Numbered from the stretch's first letter, positions 15,568-25,395 are shown. The stretch is 64,000 bases of DNA from JBQTKD01 sp052386455 (GCA_052386455.1 JBQTKD010000068.1:1-64000); one strand, 5' to 3'. Numbers and translations: made by a program. The notes: generated from the sequence alone by a model not told the origin.

Positions 15568-18500
15568 CTAGTCCACCCGGACCCGTACGCCCAGGAGGTC
15601 GGCGAGGGCGAGGCGGTGGGCGTGGGTCATGGTCGGGCTGACGTTGCGGCCGTCGAGCATGCGCACCACCTCCCAGTTCTCCTTGCGGTAGGTGACGAGG
15701 CTGTGGCCACGGCCGTCGCCGGAGTACCAGGACTGGCCGAGCACGCCGAGCCCGAGCCGGCGCTTCTCCATGACGCCGAGGTCGCTGAGGTTGCCGCAGG
15801 TCTGGCAGCGGTTGGGCTGGGCGGCGGAGCGGCACGGGCCGCAGATCGGCAGGCGGCAGACCCCGCACTCCTTCACGACGTCCTGGCACTGCCGGCAGGT
15901 CGGCGATTCGCACCAGCGGCACTTCCACAGCAGCCGGGTGAGGTGCCGTTCTCGGCACCAGCCGATCTCGGCGTGCAGTTCGCCGGTCACCGCGTCCGGA
16001 ATCAGGGCGTGCGTCTGGCCCGGCGCGACGACGTATCGGGCCACGAGCGGCTCGCCGCCCGGGCCGGTCCACTCGTCGGTGACCTCGAGTCCGACGCTGC
16101 GGATCAGGCGGTCCACCGGCGCGGCGTCGAACAGTTCGGCGAAGGCGTCGGGTGCCAGGCCGGCGGGGACCGGTGCGGCGTCCGGCCAGCGAGCGGCCTC
16201 GCCCGGCGCGTACGCCTCCAGGGCCGCCGCGAGCCCGTCGGCCGCGGTCAGTTCGGGCGCGTGGGACTCGCTGGTGAGGATCCGCCCGACGAAACGGAAC
16301 CGGAACTCGGCGCCGCCGACGGTCGGCCACACCACGGCGTCGGGGTCCGCGACGGACAGGACGGTGAGCAGGGCACGCCGGCCCAGTGCGGCCTGCCCGA
16401 CGAGCAGGCGGCCGGGGTCCAGCGGAGAGTCGGTCAGGAGCCGTTGGCGGACCTGCTCTCCGTCGTGCACGGCGACGAGCGCGTGCCCGCCGATGCGGGT
16501 CACCGCGGCTCTGACCCCGAAGCCTTCGGCGTGCGCGAGGACGTCGGGCTCGGGGTGCCAGCCCTCCACCGTCCACGCCCACGTGTGGTCCGGCGCCGGC
16601 CCGACCGTCCATTCGACGAGGCGTTCGGCCTCCTGCGATCCCTCGCCGGTCCACTGGCACAGGCCCTCGGGGCGGATGGCGACGAGGCCCTTCCGCACGA
16701 TCTGAGCAGCCGTCAGAACTGCGGGCGGGTCCAGCGGCGCCGCCAGCAGACCGCGCCGCTCGAGCCAATCCAGGGCTTCTGCGGGCTGCGCCGCGGGCGC
16801 GGGCACCGCGGGGCGGGCCAGCCCGGCGGCCGCGACGAGCGCGTCGACGAGGCCGGGCGGGGTTGCGGAAATCGGCTCGCCGACGGGTTCCAGTCCGTGC
16901 CGGGAACGCACGGTCTCGCCCCGGCGCAGCGTCCACACCGGTTCGACGCCGGAGAACGTGGTGGCCACCAGCGGCTCGGCCGGCGGCGTCGGGACGGCGC
17001 CTTCGAGCAGGACGATCGCGACGTCGCCGGTTCCGGCGGTCTCGGCGAAGGCCAGGCGGGCGCGCAGGGAATCGGGGTCGTCGGTGCGCAGACTCGTCCA
17101 GGAACCGACGTGCCCGCGGACGACGACGGCCAGCTCCAGGCGGTACGTGCCGCGCAGCAGCACGACCTGGTCGCCGTCGGGGTCGCTCGCGCCGAACACC
17201 TGCAGGCCCAGCGACCGCAGCTCGGCGGGCAGGCCGGCGCGCTGCCGCTCGTCGAGCGGCGCGAGGGAATCGCAGGTGAGGCAGGCGGTACCGGCCAGGC
17301 AGCCGCGGCAGACCTCGCGACGGCACAGCGTGCAGACGGTCACCGGCAGGTGCCGGGCGCAGCCGGAACAGGAGGCCTCGGCGCACCGGCCGCAGGCGGC
17401 CGCGGCCACCGACTCCCCGCGGCCGCGGCATCCGCCGCAGGCGAGGCGTCCGCAGGAGCTGCAGCTTTCGAGGATGCCGGGGGAGCCGCAGGCGCCGCAG
17501 CCGAGCTCGTGGCACACGGGGCAGGCCATCGCGAACCGACGGGGCACCAGATGTCCGCGGGAGTCCACGGTCAGTTCGTCGTGGTCCTCGCCGAGGTCTG
17601 GCAGCGGGGGCAGACCGGAGCCGATCGGGACGAAGGTGCGATCGGTCAGCGCGGCGCTCGGCAGCGGCGTCGCGGCGGCGATCGCGTAGCGGCGCAGGGC
17701 GGACCCGTGCGCGGAGCCCCACCGTTCGTCGATCAGGTGCGCGGTGGCCAGGGCCACCACCGGTCCGGAGGCGTCGAAGCGGCGCAGCGCCTCGCGCAGG
17801 CTCGGCAGGAGCTGCGGGCTGGGCAGGCCGGGCTCCGTGCCGCGGGCGAGGCCCGCGATCGCGCCGAGGTCGGTGTCGCGGGCGCTCTGTCCGGTGTCCG
17901 CGTCCACCGGCACGCGGGCGGTTCGGACGCTGCGCACCACGACGCCGGGCCGGGGCGCGGGCGTCGAGGGGACTCGGTGGTCCACCGTGACGAGGGTTCC
18001 CGCCGCGAGACCCTGCTCGGCCACCCAGGCCGCCCAGCTCGACTCGCCGGGGAACCCGGCGCCGTCCGCGTCCGGCACGAACGCGCACGTCGCGTGCTCG
18101 CCGTCGGTGAGCCGCAGCAGGTAGGAGCGGTGCACGCGCTCGACCTCGACCCGGACCTCGGCCACCTGGCCCGCGGCCACGCGCACGCGTCCGTTGGCGG
18201 TGGCCTCCCAGTCCACACCGCCCAATTCCAGCGGGATGCGGGCGGCGAGCACCGGTTCGGCGGCGTCCTGCTGCCAGCGCTCCTCGTGCCACAGCCAGGC
18301 GTCCTCGCACACGACGCGGCGTTGCACGGTCAGCGGCCGGGCGACGAGGGCGGGCGAGGGAGGTGGAACGTCGGCGGCCCGGAGGCGCTCGACGAGGTCG
18401 GACAGTCCCGCGCCGGCTTCGCCGTCGACGTGCGGTGCGCGAAGGGCCGGCAGTTCGGGAAGGACGGCGTCCTCGAGGTCCTCCCCGCCGCTCGCGTCGA

Positions 18501-21500
18501 CGTCCCACCACACCGATCGCTCGATGCGCGACCACACGGCGGCTTCGCCGTCGAGACGGTCGGGGGAGGGCGCCGCGCGCAGCCCGGCGCCCGGTGGCAG
18601 GCCGAGCCGAAGTGCAAGCGCGCGGACGCCCGTGCGGGCCGGATCGGTCAGGTCGGCGTCCGGTACGAGGACCCTGCCCTCGGCGCCGGCGCCGGCGCCG
18701 GCGAGGACGGTCGCGTGCCGGCGGCCGACGAGCAGCGTGCGGTCGCCGCCGAGACGCCAGGCGTGCTCCCAGGCGGTGTCGAGCGACGGTTCGCGCGTCG
18801 GATTGGCGCAGGACGGGCAGCGCCCCTCCGTCGAACGGCAGCCGGCACAGGCCGGCCGCTCGCACAGCTGACACGGCGTCACATGGCTGCTCGGCGGGCA
18901 GGCCGGGCACGAGTCCAGGGCGCAGCCGACGCAGCGCGCCACGGCCTCGGCCTCGATCGGGTGGCCGGTGGCGCACATCGCGAACACGCTCAGCGCGGAG
19001 CCGGTGTGGGCGGAGCGGTGGACGAGCGAGTCGAGATCGCCGGGCCAGGGAAGCACCAGGTCGAAGCGCCGCCCGCTCGCGTGCTCCCACTGCTCGACGA
19101 CCTCGAGGTCGGCACTGCCGTGCAGCTCGAGCGTCAGCAGCTGCGCGCGGACCTCCGCGTCCTCGGGGCCGGCCAGCGAACGGCGGGCGGCGGCGAGGGC
19201 CGCGTCGAGCCGTGCGCGTTCCGCCGCCCTCTCTTCCGACTCCTCCGTCGCGTCCAGTTCGGCGATCTGCTCGGTGAGGTTGCCGACGGCCAGTGCCTGA
19301 CGCCCGCTCGGTTCGCCGGTTCCGCCGAGTGCGGCGGCACGGGCGGCGAGCTCGGGTCCGGCGACCTTCTGCAGTTCGGCCACCACCACGTCCAGGTCGA
19401 CGGGAGCGGACGCGCCCGCCGGCAGCCGGTAGCGGTCGAATTGGCCGGGCTCCGGCAGCTCGCCGACCTCGATCGTCGCGAGGTGGTCGCGCCCGTCGGC
19501 ACCCGCGCGGGCGAAGCGGTAGGTGGCCCGCGCGGACCAGCCCGCCGCGGGCCGTACCGAGCGACTGCGCAGACGCACCCACGGCGCATGGGCGCCGATC
19601 GGCGCGTTGCCGACGACCGGCAGCACCCGGGCGCTGCCGGTGAGGTCGCCGTACCCGCGCACGGCCGCGAGCAGGGCGTCGAAGATCTCCGACCCACCCA
19701 CGCACAGCTCGGCGCGGGGATGCGCCGCCAGGGCGGCCGGCCCGAAGGCGAGCGCGAGTTCGCCCTGCACCTCGAGCGCGGTGGCCAGCCCGGCGGGCAG
19801 GAGCGCGGCGAGGTACTGCTCGTCCTCGGCGACGATTTCCGCTCCGGCCAGGACCAGGAACTGGCGTACGAAGGCCTCGACGTCGTCCTGGCGAGGGCGG
19901 GCGGCCGCGCCCTCCGCCATCGGCTCGAGGCGGCCCGCCGGGGGCCACCAGGCGAGGCGGTCGGTGTCGTCCGGGTAGGAGAGTTCGCGGGCCGCGTTCA
20001 GCTGGGCGGCGAGTTCGGAGAACGCGACCAGCATGGACTCGTCGGTCCCGGCGCAGACCGCGGCGCCGATGCGCTCCGCCACGCTCGCCCCGGCGTCCGG
20101 CAGCTCCGCGAGCAGGGCGGCGGTGGCGCCGGCGGCGACCGTCGCGGCGAGCGGCCCGGCATGGAGGACCTCTGCCAGTGCCTCCTCGAACGTGCCGGAC
20201 GCGACGAGGGTGGCGACCGCGAGCGGGCTGCCGGAGAGACGGGCGAGGCGCTGCTCGAGCCGCATCGGGTCCCACGGGAGGTCCAGGTGCAGCAGTGCGG
20301 CGGCTTCGGGGAGTTCGACGCCGACGCCGTCGGTCAGCACGAGCGCGGCGACGGTGCCGGCGCGGAAGGCGGCCACGGCGGCGGCACGGGCCTCGCGCGG
20401 CGTACCCGCGTGCGCGACCGCCGCGGCGATCCCGGCGCCGGCCAGCTCCGTGGCGAGCGCGTCGGCGTCGTCGGCGTGCGCGGCGAACACGACGGTACCG
20501 GGCCGGACCTCGCCGACTGCCGCACAAAGGCGCGCACCGGCGCCCAGGGTTTCGGCCTGGTGGGCGATGTCGCGCAGCGCGGCGCGCACGCTCGCCCGAT
20601 CTTGCGCGGCGGCCATGCGCGAGGCGGTGCGCGCGAGCGTTGCCGGCGCCGCGGTGAGGCGGGCGGCGAGGTGCCGGCGGACGCGGGCGTCGGCCGGCCG
20701 GACGAGTTCTCCGCGGATCAGTTCGAGGACGCGGGCGTACAGGGCGCGTTCGGCCGCGGGCAGTTGCACCGCGACCGTGCGAGCCGCCGCCCGGCTCGTC
20801 TGCTCCGGCACGGCGGGCGCGGGAATGCGCAGGAGGGCGGTGGCGGCCAGCGCCGAGAGTTCGGTGACGTTGATCGGCCGGCGCGGCTCGGCGCGGTCCA
20901 CGAACCGGTCGGTGAACGCGCGCGGGCCGGGGAACGTGCCCGGCCGCAGCAGCTCGACGAGCAGGTGCAGGTCGAGCAGGTCGCGATGCACGGGGGTGGG
21001 CGTGAGCAGGAGCGCACGCCGTGCTGCGGCGACCAGCCGGGCGGGCCCGGGGGAGTCGGAGAGGCGGTGGGCGGCGTCGACGATCGCCAGGTCGAACGGG
21101 CCCAGGGTGTCGGCGTGGCGCGCGGCGGCCGAGTGGCTGAGGATCGTCCGGTCTGCGGCGGGGTCCAGGTCGAAGCTCTCGCCGAACCGCTCGGACAGCT
21201 CGCGGCGCCAGTGTTCGCGCAGCGTGCCGGGGCAGATCACCAGAACCCGGCGAGCCAGGCCGCGAACGGAGAGCTCCTTGAGCACCAGTCCGGCCACGGC
21301 GGCGGTCTGGTTCGGATCGCCTTCGAGGATGGCGCGGCCGTCCATGCGGGCGAGCGCGGCGTGCGCCAGCGCCTCGTGCACGGGCGAGGCGTGAGCGGCG
21401 ACGTCGCGGGCGCGCAGGACGTCGAACCCGCCCGCGGTGGCGAGCCGTTCGCCGTGCTTGCGCAGCTCGACGACCGCGTCGCAGTCCCAGGCGCCGGCGG

Positions 21501-21963
21501 CCGCCGCGGCGCTCGCGTGCCGGTTGGCCGCCTCGAGAAAGCCGACGCCGTCGAGCCAGTCGTAGGCCTCCGGGCCTCCCGCCGCGCGGGGCCGGGCCGG
21601 CGGGGTGGGTTCGGCGTCGCTCCAGCCGGCGAGCGCCCGAGTCCACCAGGCGCGCCGCGCGGTGTCGCGGGCGTCGATCTCGCCGATGCACAGGGCGAGG
21701 GCGCCGTCGTGGCGGACGAGGCGGACGGGCGTGCCCGCGGCGGCGCATTCGCGGAGGCGGTCGCGCAGGTCGGGACCGCCGAGTTCGCCGCGGGCCGGCG
21801 CCCACGCGACGGAGAACTGCTCGTCCGGCCCGGTGCGGACGGCGACGTCGACGCTGCGCAGGCCGAGACCCAGCCTGGTGCGTTCCGTGTCGCTCAGTGG
21901 AAGGTGCCCCGTGTCCAGGACGGATTCGGTCAGTACTCGCTCGACCAGGGTGAGCTCGGACAT
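15568..21963 (-). CDS. Giant degenerate SNF2 (RapA/DrmD-like) protein with three zinc-binding Cys clusters
   Basis: One frame of 2131 codons starts at an ATG behind GGAGG. Residues about 200-600 align by eye with RapA/DrmD-type SNF2 helicases: LVLKELSVRGLARRVLVICPGTLREHWRRELSERFG, then DLAIVDAAHRLSD, then LDLPWDPMRLEQRLARLSG. Every catalytic motif is altered. The Walker A position reads EGDPNQTA rather than DEVGLGKT, DEAH is DAAH, and the arginine-finger motif QRIGRxHR is QRLARLSG. ATP hydrolysis is therefore unlikely. Cys-rich clusters of CxxC pairs follow at residues about 992-1056, 1474-1565 and 2001-2058, resembling treble-clef or double-zinc-ribbon arrays. The regions between are unassigned. 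No signal peptide is visible, so it is cytoplasmic. It may be a scaffold on nucleic acid or RNA polymerase; function is unknown. Confidence 0.85.
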   Translation of the reverse strand: MSELTLVERVLTESVLDTGHLPLSDTERTRLGLGLRSVDVAVRTGPDEQFSVAWAPARGELGGPDLRDRLRECAAAGTPVRLVRHDGALALCIGEIDARDTARRAWWTRALAGWSDAEPTPPARPRAAGGPEAYDWLDGVGFLEAANRHASAAAAAGAWDCDAVVELRKHGERLATAGGFDVLRARDVAAHASPVHEALAHAALARMDGRAILEGDPNQTAAVAGLVLKELSVRGLARRVLVICPGTLREHWRRELSERFGESFDLDPAADRTILSHSAAARHADTLGPFDLAIVDAAHRLSDSPGPARLVAAARRALLLTPTPVHRDLLDLHLLVELLRPGTFPGPRAFTDRFVDRAEPRRPINVTELSALAATALLRIPAPAVPEQTSRAAARTVAVQLPAAERALYARVLELIRGELVRPADARVRRHLAARLTAAPATLARTASRMAAAQDRASVRAALRDIAHQAETLGAGARLCAAVGEVRPGTVVFAAHADDADALATELAGAGIAAAVAHAGTPREARAAAVAAFRAGTVAALVLTDGVGVELPEAAALLHLDLPWDPMRLEQRLARLSGSPLAVATLVASGTFEEALAEVLHAGPLAATVAAGATAALLAELPDAGASVAERIGAAVCAGTDESMLVAFSELAAQLNAARELSYPDDTDRLAWWPPAGRLEPMAEGAAARPRQDDVEAFVRQFLVLAGAEIVAEDEQYLAALLPAGLATALEVQGELALAFGPAALAAHPRAELCVGGSEIFDALLAAVRGYGDLTGSARVLPVVGNAPIGAHAPWVRLRSRSVRPAAGWSARATYRFARAGADGRDHLATIEVGELPEPGQFDRYRLPAGASAPVDLDVVVAELQKVAGPELAARAAALGGTGEPSGRQALAVGNLTEQIAELDATEESEERAAERARLDAALAAARRSLAGPEDAEVRAQLLTLELHGSADLEVVEQWEHASGRRFDLVLPWPGDLDSLVHRSAHTGSALSVFAMCATGHPIEAEAVARCVGCALDSCPACPPSSHVTPCQLCERPACAGCRSTEGRCPSCANPTREPSLDTAWEHAWRLGGDRTLLVGRRHATVLAGAGAGAEGRVLVPDADLTDPARTGVRALALRLGLPPGAGLRAAPSPDRLDGEAAVWSRIERSVWWDVDASGGEDLEDAVLPELPALRAPHVDGEAGAGLSDLVERLRAADVPPPSPALVARPLTVQRRVVCEDAWLWHEERWQQDAAEPVLAARIPLELGGVDWEATANGRVRVAAGQVAEVRVEVERVHRSYLLRLTDGEHATCAFVPDADGAGFPGESSWAAWVAEQGLAAGTLVTVDHRVPSTPAPRPGVVVRSVRTARVPVDADTGQSARDTDLGAIAGLARGTEPGLPSPQLLPSLREALRRFDASGPVVALATAHLIDERWGSAHGSALRRYAIAAATPLPSAALTDRTFVPIGSGLPPLPDLGEDHDELTVDSRGHLVPRRFAMACPVCHELGCGACGSPGILESCSSCGRLACGGCRGRGESVAAAACGRCAEASCSGCARHLPVTVCTLCRREVCRGCLAGTACLTCDSLAPLDERQRAGLPAELRSLGLQVFGASDPDGDQVVLLRGTYRLELAVVVRGHVGSWTSLRTDDPDSLRARLAFAETAGTGDVAIVLLEGAVPTPPAEPLVATTFSGVEPVWTLRRGETVRSRHGLEPVGEPISATPPGLVDALVAAAGLARPAVPAPAAQPAEALDWLERRGLLAAPLDPPAVLTAAQIVRKGLVAIRPEGLCQWTGEGSQEAERLVEWTVGPAPDHTWAWTVEGWHPEPDVLAHAEGFGVRAAVTRIGGHALVAVHDGEQVRQRLLTDSPLDPGRLLVGQAALGRRALLTVLSVADPDAVVWPTVGGAEFRFRFVGRILTSESHAPELTAADGLAAALEAYAPGEAARWPDAAPVPAGLAPDAFAELFDAAPVDRLIRSVGLEVTDEWTGPGGEPLVARYVVAPGQTHALIPDAVTGELHAEIGWCRERHLTRLLWKCRWCESPTCRQCQDVVKECGVCRLPICGPCRSAAQPNRCQTCGNLSDLGVMEKRRLGLGVLGQSWYSGDGRGHSLVTYRKENWEVVRMLDGRNVSPTMTHAHRLALADLLGVRVRVD

Positions 21964-22010
21964 CGTTCCTCCGGGGCGGTGTCTGGTCGGCTGCGAGCCC
22001 TCGCCGACAG

Positions 22011-22045
22011 CGCGACACCGCCGGGTGCCATCCGGCGGTGTCGCG
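22011..22045 (-). terminator. Hairpin terminator downstream of the methyltransferase
   Basis: A perfect 14-bp stem, CGCGACACCGCCGG (22011-22024) with its complement at 22032-22045, and a 7-base loop. It lies in the 103 bp between the methyltransferase stop and the start of the giant gene on the same strand, so it should insulate the giant gene. A T-run (ATTTT) follows only on the plus strand. Confidence 0.7.
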
Positions 22046-22066
22046 ATTTTCCCCTCGGGAAGGGGT

Positions 22067-22900
22067 TCAGCCCGTGCGGCGCGCCGTGGTGAGCAGGTAC
22101 TCCCAGTCCAGGGACAGCCCCTCGTCGGCCAGGTTGAAGCGCTCGGCGAGCGCTTCGAGGTCCGCGTCCAGCGCGGCGACCTTGGCCGGGTCCTCCGCGA
22201 TGAACCGGTACACGGCGATCGTCGGGCCGTAGACGGCCTTGAAGAACTCGCGGAACTCGGCCGGCGTGGCGAAGTTGTCCACCCGCACGCTGCGGGTTTC
22301 GAAGGCCAGGTCCTCGACGCGGTCGCCGAACAAGGCGGTCACGTGCTCGGGGTTGCCCCACAGCGGCGGCGGCGAGGCAGCGGGCGGGGGCGGGGGCGCG
22401 TATGGCTTCATCGTCGCGAACATCTGCCCGATGAAACCCGCGGGCGTCCAGTTGATCAGGGCGAGGGCGCCGCCCGGCCGCAGCACGCGGAGCAGTTCGT
22501 CCGCCGCGGCCTGGTGGTGCGGGGCGAACATGATGCCGACGACGGACAACGCGGCGTCGAACTCTGCGGTCGCGTAGGGGAGGTTCTCCGCGTCTGCCTC
22601 TTCCCAGCGCAGCTGCACGCCCGCCTCGGCGGCGTCCTTGGCGCCGGACGCGAGCAGTTCGGGGCACAGGTCGCTCGCGATCACGTCGGCGCCGGTACGG
22701 GCGGCGGGGACGGCGGCGTTGCCGGAGCCCGCGGCCACGTCGAGCACGCGCTGGCCTGCGGCGATGCCCGCGGCCTGCACGGCGATGGGGCCGAGTTCGG
22801 CGATGACGTCGCTGGCGACGACGGCGTAGTTGCCCAGCGCCCACAGCGCCTTGTGACGGGCCTTCAGTTCTGCATCGGCAGTGGTGTGAGTGTTCGTCAT
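22067..22900 (-). CDS. Class I SAM-dependent methyltransferase (UbiE-like)
   Basis: The 277-residue protein has the Rossmann methyltransferase motifs: motif I VLDVAAGSGNAAVPAA, the acidic end of strand 2 (VIASDLCPELL), motif post-I EEADAENLPYATAEFDAALSVVG, and LLRVLRPGGALALINWTP. This is the small-molecule or quinone type. A proline run (APPPPPAASPPP) sits in a loop. The ATG at 22900 is chosen because the family normally begins about ten residues before the helix KALWALGNY; upstream in-frame codons fall in the intergenic region. It is divergent from an HxlR regulator with 71 bp between, suggesting control by that protein. The substrate is unknown. Confidence 0.88.
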   Translation of the reverse strand: MTNTHTTADAELKARHKALWALGNYAVVASDVIAELGPIAVQAAGIAAGQRVLDVAAGSGNAAVPAARTGADVIASDLCPELLASGAKDAAEAGVQLRWEEADAENLPYATAEFDAALSVVGIMFAPHHQAAADELLRVLRPGGALALINWTPAGFIGQMFATMKPYAPPPPPAASPPPLWGNPEHVTALFGDRVEDLAFETRSVRVDNFATPAEFREFFKAVYGPTIAVYRFIAEDPAKVAALDADLEALAERFNLADEGLSLDWEYLLTTARRTG

Positions 22901-22971
22901 GCCGACGAAGCTAGGCGCGGTCCGCGACGCGAAACAGTTCAACATCTGTAGTGCCGGTTACGATCGCCGGC

Positions 22972-23667
22972 ATGGGAGCGGGCTACGGGCAGTTCTGCCC
23001 GGTTGCGAAGGCGATGGAGCTGCTCGACGAGCGGTGGACGCTGCTGGTCGTGCGCGAGCTCCTGGCGGGCAGTACCCGATTCGGCGAGCTGCAGCGCGGC
23101 GTGCCGCGGATGTCGCCGGCCCTGCTGTCGACGCGGCTGGCGCGGCTGACCAAGGCGGGCGTGGTGACCCGCACGGGAGAGGGCGCGCAGGTGCGCTACG
23201 GGCTCACCCCCGCGGGCCGGGAGCTCGGGCCGATCGTCGAGGCGCTCGGTTCGTGGGGGATCCGCTGGGCGGGCGACCTGGGCGAGAAGGATCTCGACCC
23301 CAAGCTGCTCATGTGGGACATGAACCGCAGCGTGCACCGGCACCTGCTGCCCGAGGGCCGCACGGTCGTCCACTTCCGCTTCCCGGAGGCGCCGAAGAGC
23401 CGCGTCTGGTGGATGCTGCTGGAGCCCACGGGCTCCGACGTGTGCGACTTCGATCCCGGACACGAGGTCGACCTGGTCGTCACCGCGGACCTGCGCGGAC
23501 TCACCGAGTTCTGGCTCGGCGAGCAGAGCTGGGCGCAGGTCGTCCGCACGGAAAAGGTCAGTGTCGACGGGCCGACGGCGCTGCGCCGAGCGCTGCCGAA
23601 CTGGTTCACCCGCAGCGCAGTGGTCGAGGTGCCCCGACCCAAGCGCCGTCCGGTCGCGGCCCGCTGA
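22972..23667 (+). CDS. HxlR-family regulator with C-terminal SCP2-like domain
   Basis: The first 100 of 231 residues are the HxlR winged helix (CPVAKAMELLDERWTLLVVRELLAGSTRFGELQRGVPRMSPALLSTRLARLTKAGVV). The N-terminal cysteine (Cys8 from the ATG at 22972) is where redox-sensing members carry theirs. The C-terminal half (VHFRFPEAPKSRVWWMLLEP and VDLVVTADLRGLTEFWLGEQSW) resembles the sterol-carrier-like effector domain seen in many actinobacterial HxlR proteins. An alternative GTG at 22951 would add seven residues. The divergent methyltransferase gene is its likely target. Confidence 0.88.
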   Translation: MGAGYGQFCPVAKAMELLDERWTLLVVRELLAGSTRFGELQRGVPRMSPALLSTRLARLTKAGVVTRTGEGAQVRYGLTPAGRELGPIVEALGSWGIRWAGDLGEKDLDPKLLMWDMNRSVHRHLLPEGRTVVHFRFPEAPKSRVWWMLLEPTGSDVCDFDPGHEVDLVVTADLRGLTEFWLGEQSWAQVVRTEKVSVDGPTALRRALPNWFTRSAVVEVPRPKRRPVAAR

Positions 23668-23731
23668 ACGGACGAGGAAAGTCCGGCCGTTTGGCCGGCG
23701 CGTTGCGGGGGTGGAGGAGCGTCGAAGGTTC

Positions 23732-23854
23732 ATGACGCAGCAGAAGGACTCGGCTTTCCGGATCGTGGCTCGACTGTTCGGCCGGTGGCTCGCCCGCCGC
23801 GACGAACGGCGCCACCGCAAGATGCTCCTGACGATCCTGACGCCGCCGCGCTAG
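23732..23854 (+). CDS. Possible very small basic protein, 40 residues
   Basis: An ATG with AAGG six bases upstream opens a 40-codon frame, MTQQKDSAFRIVARLFGRWLARRD and so on, ending LLTILTPPR. It is strongly basic and could form an amphipathic helix. It fills the gap after the HxlR gene, and its stop is shared in CTAG with the convergent GCS2 gene. That shared stop is the main argument that it is real. No homologue is recognised. Confidence 0.4.
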   Translation: MTQQKDSAFRIVARLFGRWLARRDERRHRKMLLTILTPPR

Positions 23855-25326
23855 TTCGGCAGGCTCCAGGTGTGGACGGGCTCGCCGCCGTCCACGTGGT
23901 CGGAGTAGCAGGCGGTCGTCTCGCGTAGCGCGGCGGCGCGGGTGAGCCCGCGCGCCTCGTAGCGGTCGAGCGCCGCGAGCTGCCAGGACGCCCCGTTGAC
24001 CCGCTGCGCGCAGCGGGCCTCGACGATGCCCAGCACCTCGTCGCGGTCGGCGGCCTCGACGCCCCACGAGTCCAGGCCGGCCGCCGCGACGCTCAGCAGT
24101 TCGCGGTGCACCAGATCGACGGCGGCCACCTCGCCGCGGCCGGGCCAACGCATCCGCGCCGCGATCCCGTCGCGAGCTCCGGCGCGGAAGTTCGCGCCCG
24201 CCACGGTGTACGGCAGGTGCGCCCACACCGGGTCGTCGGCCTGCGCCAGCCCGCGGATCAGACCGACGGCGAAGGCCGCGTTCGCGACCGTGTCGGCAAC
24301 CGTCGGCCCCGACGGCAGCACGCGGTTCTCCACGCGCAGGCTGGGTGCGCCGTCGGTCGCCGCGTACACCGGCCGATTCCAGCGGTAGATCGTGCCGTTG
24401 TGCAGGCACAGCTCGTCCAGGCGCGGCGCCGTCCCGCCGGCCAGGACGACGAGCGGGTCTTCGTCGCTGCAGATCGGCAGCAGGGCGGGGAAGTATCGGA
24501 GGTTCTCCTCGAACAGGTCGAGCACCGAGTCGATCCAGCGTTCGGAGAACCAGACGCGCGGCCGGACGCCCTGGGCGGCCAGCTCCGCGCTGCGGGTGTC
24601 GGTGGACTGTTCGAACAGCGGAATGCGGGTTTCGGCCCACAGCCGGCGGCCGAACAGGACCGGTGAGTTGGCGCCGATCGCCAGTTGGATTCCGGCGATC
24701 GCCTGGGCGGCGTTCCAGTGGGCCGCGAACTCGCCCGGGGCGGTGTCCACGTGGATCTGCGTCGAGGTGCAGGCGGCCTCCGGGGCCACCGTGTCGCTGA
24801 GCATCTCCAGCGGCTCCGGCCCGTCGAGGGCGAGGTGGATCTGTTCGCCGCGTGCGGCGAGGATCTGGTCGTTGAGCGCGGCGTAGCGAGCACCGTCCGA
24901 GATGGCGTGGGCCTCGGCGTCCTCGCGGCGCAGCGTCGGCAGGATGCCGACGGGCAGCAGCCGGGTGTCCAGGGTGCGGGCGGCCGCGTCCGCCTGCGTC
25001 AGTGCGCTCCGCAGTTCGTCGTGCATGGCGGCGAGGCCGCCCGCGGCGAGGTCGCGCGGGGCGGCGTTGATCTCCACGTTGAAGCGGCCGAGTTCGCTCT
25101 GCCAGCGGGAATCGTCGATGGCCGCGAGAACCGCAGCGTTGTTCATGGACGCGTACAGGTCCGGGCCGACGAGGTTCACCTCGAGTTCGAGGCCCACGAG
25201 CGGGACGCGTCCCGGCGCCGCGTGCTCCAGCACCGTGCCGAGGGCGTCGAGGCAGCGGTGCAGCTTCTCCCGATGCCGGCGGCGGTCCGCGGGGGAGAAC
25301 TCGCACTCGTCGACCTGCTGTCCCAC
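23851..25326 (-). CDS. Glutamate-cysteine ligase family (GCS2 / EgtA-like) protein
   Basis: The 491-residue protein belongs to the GCS2 carboxylate-amine ligases, which form gamma-glutamyl amides using ATP. Family features are the acidic LVGLELEVNLV strand near residue 45, FNVEINAAPR, STQIHVDTAPGEFAAHWNAAQAIAGIQLAIGANSP in the middle, and the arginine-rich SLRVENRVLPSGPTVADTVANAAF. In actinobacteria the family includes EgtA of ergothioneine synthesis. None of the other egt genes is adjacent, so the acceptor is open. The start is GTG and no clear ribosome site is seen, so the N-terminus is uncertain by a few residues. It is divergent from the SGNH hydrolase gene by 69 bp. Confidence 0.88.
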   Translation of the reverse strand: MGQQVDECEFSPADRRRHREKLHRCLDALGTVLEHAAPGRVPLVGLELEVNLVGPDLYASMNNAAVLAAIDDSRWQSELGRFNVEINAAPRDLAAGGLAAMHDELRSALTQADAAARTLDTRLLPVGILPTLRREDAEAHAISDGARYAALNDQILAARGEQIHLALDGPEPLEMLSDTVAPEAACTSTQIHVDTAPGEFAAHWNAAQAIAGIQLAIGANSPVLFGRRLWAETRIPLFEQSTDTRSAELAAQGVRPRVWFSERWIDSVLDLFEENLRYFPALLPICSDEDPLVVLAGGTAPRLDELCLHNGTIYRWNRPVYAATDGAPSLRVENRVLPSGPTVADTVANAAFAVGLIRGLAQADDPVWAHLPYTVAGANFRAGARDGIAARMRWPGRGEVAAVDLVHRELLSVAAAGLDSWGVEAADRDEVLGIVEARCAQRVNGASWQLAALDRYEARGLTRAAALRETTACYSDHVDGGEPVHTWSLPN

Positions 25327-25395
25327 TGCAGCGCTCTACCCGCCCGAACTCGCCGGAATCGCAGGTGGGGCGTGGCTCGCGGCACTACAGTCGCC

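Noticed and set aside
15481..22092. A plus-strand frame of about 2200 codons opposite the giant gene
   Set aside because: It is antisense noise from high GC codon bias. Its product is Arg/Gly-rich with no domain, and the minus-strand frame has SNF2 and zinc motifs and a ribosome site.
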